From assembly GCF_024642105.1 (NCBI RefSeq), contig NZ_JAHEBT010000052.1, positions 186,001 through 250,000 of the forward strand: a stretch of DNA of 64,000 nt. The letters run 5' to 3'. A program made the translations under genes and the position numbers. The notes beneath the pieces are model-generated. The model made no database searches. It saw only the letters and a program-made list of their open reading frames with translations, and had not been told where the DNA came from. Source of the stretch: Flavobacterium sp. GTDB taxonomy: Bacteria > Bacteroidota > Bacteroidia > Flavobacteriales > Flavobacteriaceae. Positions within the stretch are counted from its first letter, which is position 1. Each line of letters opens with the position of its first letter. Positions 63,011-64,000 of this stretch are shown here, piece by piece.

Positions 63011-64000
63011 TTATACTCTTGCAGTAGTTTCACGTTCTTTCAAAACGGTTTTAATCACTTTAGTTTCATAAGGTGGTTCTTCTTCTGAATCGTCTTCCAA
63101 ACGCTTAATCAATAATTTAGCCGCCTCTTCTCCTATCTCAATTCCGTGCTGACTTACCGTAGTTAAACTTGGTGACAATCTTCTTGAAGCTAAAATACCA
63201 TCGGCAAAGCCAATAATACAGAGTTCTTCTGGAATTTTATATCCTTTTTTCAATCCCATTCGTAAAGCTGCAACCGAATCATTTTCTTCTAACGCGAAGA
63301 TGCCATCAATTTTATTATTGGTAAAAACAGATTCCATTTTTTCTTTCAAATCTTCTTCTGAGTCGGTTCTAATAATCAAATTATTGTTTACAGGAATATT
63401 ATTTTTTTCTAAAGCTTTCAAATACCCATCAAATCTCAGTTTTCCAACACTCAAATTATCAACTGATGAGAGTAGCGCTATATTTTTACACCCTAAATCA
63501 ATTAAACGTTGCGTAGAATCTAAAGCCGAATCGAAATCATCAACAACCACTTTATCACAATCAATACCTTCGGCGATTCTATCAAACATCACAATAGGGG
63601 TCCCATCATTGATAATTTCCTTAAAGTGATCATAATTATTTTGTTTTTGGGCTTCTTCAGAAACTGACAAAATAAATCCGTCAATCGTACCATTACTTAA
63701 CATCTCTAATGTATGCGCCTCTTTTTCCAAAGACTCATTGGAGATACACATAATAACGTTGTATCCTTTTTCATCAGCCACTTTTTCAATTCCACTAAAA
63801 ACTTTTGCAAAAAACGAATTCAAAATGTTCGGAATAATAACGCCTATTGTTTTGGTCTTTCTATTCTTAAGATTCAAGCCTATAATATTAGGCTTGTAAT
63901 TTTTAAGTTTAGCATATTCCTTTATCTTGGTTTTAGTTTGCTCGCTAATTTCAGGACTATCGTTAAGTGCTTTTGAAACTGTAGATACAGACACATTAAG
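63011..64000 (-). CDS. LacI-family transcriptional regulator, N-terminus beyond the window (partial)
   Basis: 329 codons are visible and the frame is open to the right edge. The first visible residues LNVSVSTVSKALND are already inside the helix-turn-helix, so about 10-15 N-terminal residues are missing. A GTG at 63994 is a Val codon of that motif, not the start. The effector domain is complete, with GVIIPNILNSFFAKVF, IDGIFALEENDSVAALR and IIGFADG. Recognition positions equivalent to LacI 17/18/22 are Val/Ser/Lys, against Ile/Thr/Lys in the regulator at 38375-39397, so the two probably read different operators. Its target genes are not in view and may lie to the right. Confidence 0.9.
   Translation of the reverse strand, partial: LNVSVSTVSKALNDSPEISEQTKTKIKEYAKLKNYKPNIIGLNLKNRKTKTIGVIIPNILNSFFAKVFSGIEKVADEKGYNVIMCISNESLEKEAHTLEMLSNGTIDGFILSVSEEAQKQNNYDHFKEIINDGTPIVMFDRIAEGIDCDKVVVDDFDSALDSTQRLIDLGCKNIALLSSVDNLSVGKLRFDGYLKALEKNNIPVNNNLIIRTDSEEDLKEKMESVFTNNKIDGIFALEENDSVAALRMGLKKGYKIPEELCIIGFADGILASRRLSPSLTTVSQHGIEIGEEAAKLLIKRLEDDSEEEPPYETKVIKTVLKERETTARV

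Noticed and set aside
63992..63994. GTG codon as start of the right-edge LacI-type protein
   Set aside because: It encodes a Val inside the helix-turn-helix (LNVSVSTVS); the frame is open to the window edge, so the true start is outside.
1..64000. CRISPR arrays, tRNA or rRNA genes, insertion sequences, prophage or integrase genes
   Set aside because: No regularly spaced repeats, no cloverleaf or rRNA stretches and no transposase or integrase frames were seen in the window.

Overview
The window comes from a member of the Flavobacteriaceae, most likely Flavobacterium or a close relative. The evidence is low GC, absence of Shine-Dalgarno motifs, several promoters with the Bacteroidetes -7 element TAnnTTTG, a SusC/SusD pair, the gliding/type IX secretion protein SprA next to ruvA, and an alternative complex III operon joined to cytochrome oxidase genes.

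Layout. 1-2446: the cut-off end of a haem farnesyltransferase gene (ctaB), an MFS exporter, and gcvH overlapping a vanZ-like gene. 2527-13190: sprA, ruvA, a hybrid malic enzyme and a CBS-pair protein. 13269-39397: a large carbohydrate-utilisation region. 39405-41473: queG and ruvB, separated by a structured intergenic element. 41574-52896: a minus-strand respiratory operon actABCDEF-coxB-coxA. 53115-62968: a SPOR protein, the rimP-nusA-infB operon, a thioredoxin-fold protein without its active-site cysteines, a metallophosphoesterase and polA. 63011-64000: a LacI-type regulator cut by the right edge.

The sugar region has four transcription units. On the minus strand, susC-susD is followed by two 1,100-residue FG-GAP/ASPIC lipoproteins, a vanadium-haloperoxidase-like lipoprotein and a membrane-anchored SRPBCC/GyrI-like protein. 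Next on the minus strand come a sucrose-type GPH transporter and a PfkB kinase. An alpha-galactosidase (minus) is divergent from a plus-strand operon of GH32 beta-fructosidase, hexose transporter, fructokinase, VOC protein and GH13 alpha-glucosidase, followed by a LacI regulator. Together the enzymes would take raffinose-type oligosaccharides and sucrose down to galactose, glucose and fructose.

The most interesting signal is a LacI-type palindrome, CGAAAACGTTTTCG or close variants. It lies upstream of susC, of the GPH transporter, and between the divergent alpha-galactosidase and GH32 genes. In all four promoters the main site is centred 62.5-63.5 bp upstream of a -7-like element. In susC and GPH a weaker site lies 20-21 bp closer. 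This ties the unexplained ASPIC/haloperoxidase/GyrI-like module to one sucrose/raffinose regulon and looks more like activation than repression. The window therefore offers a candidate uncharacterised cell-surface module with a testable regulatory logic.
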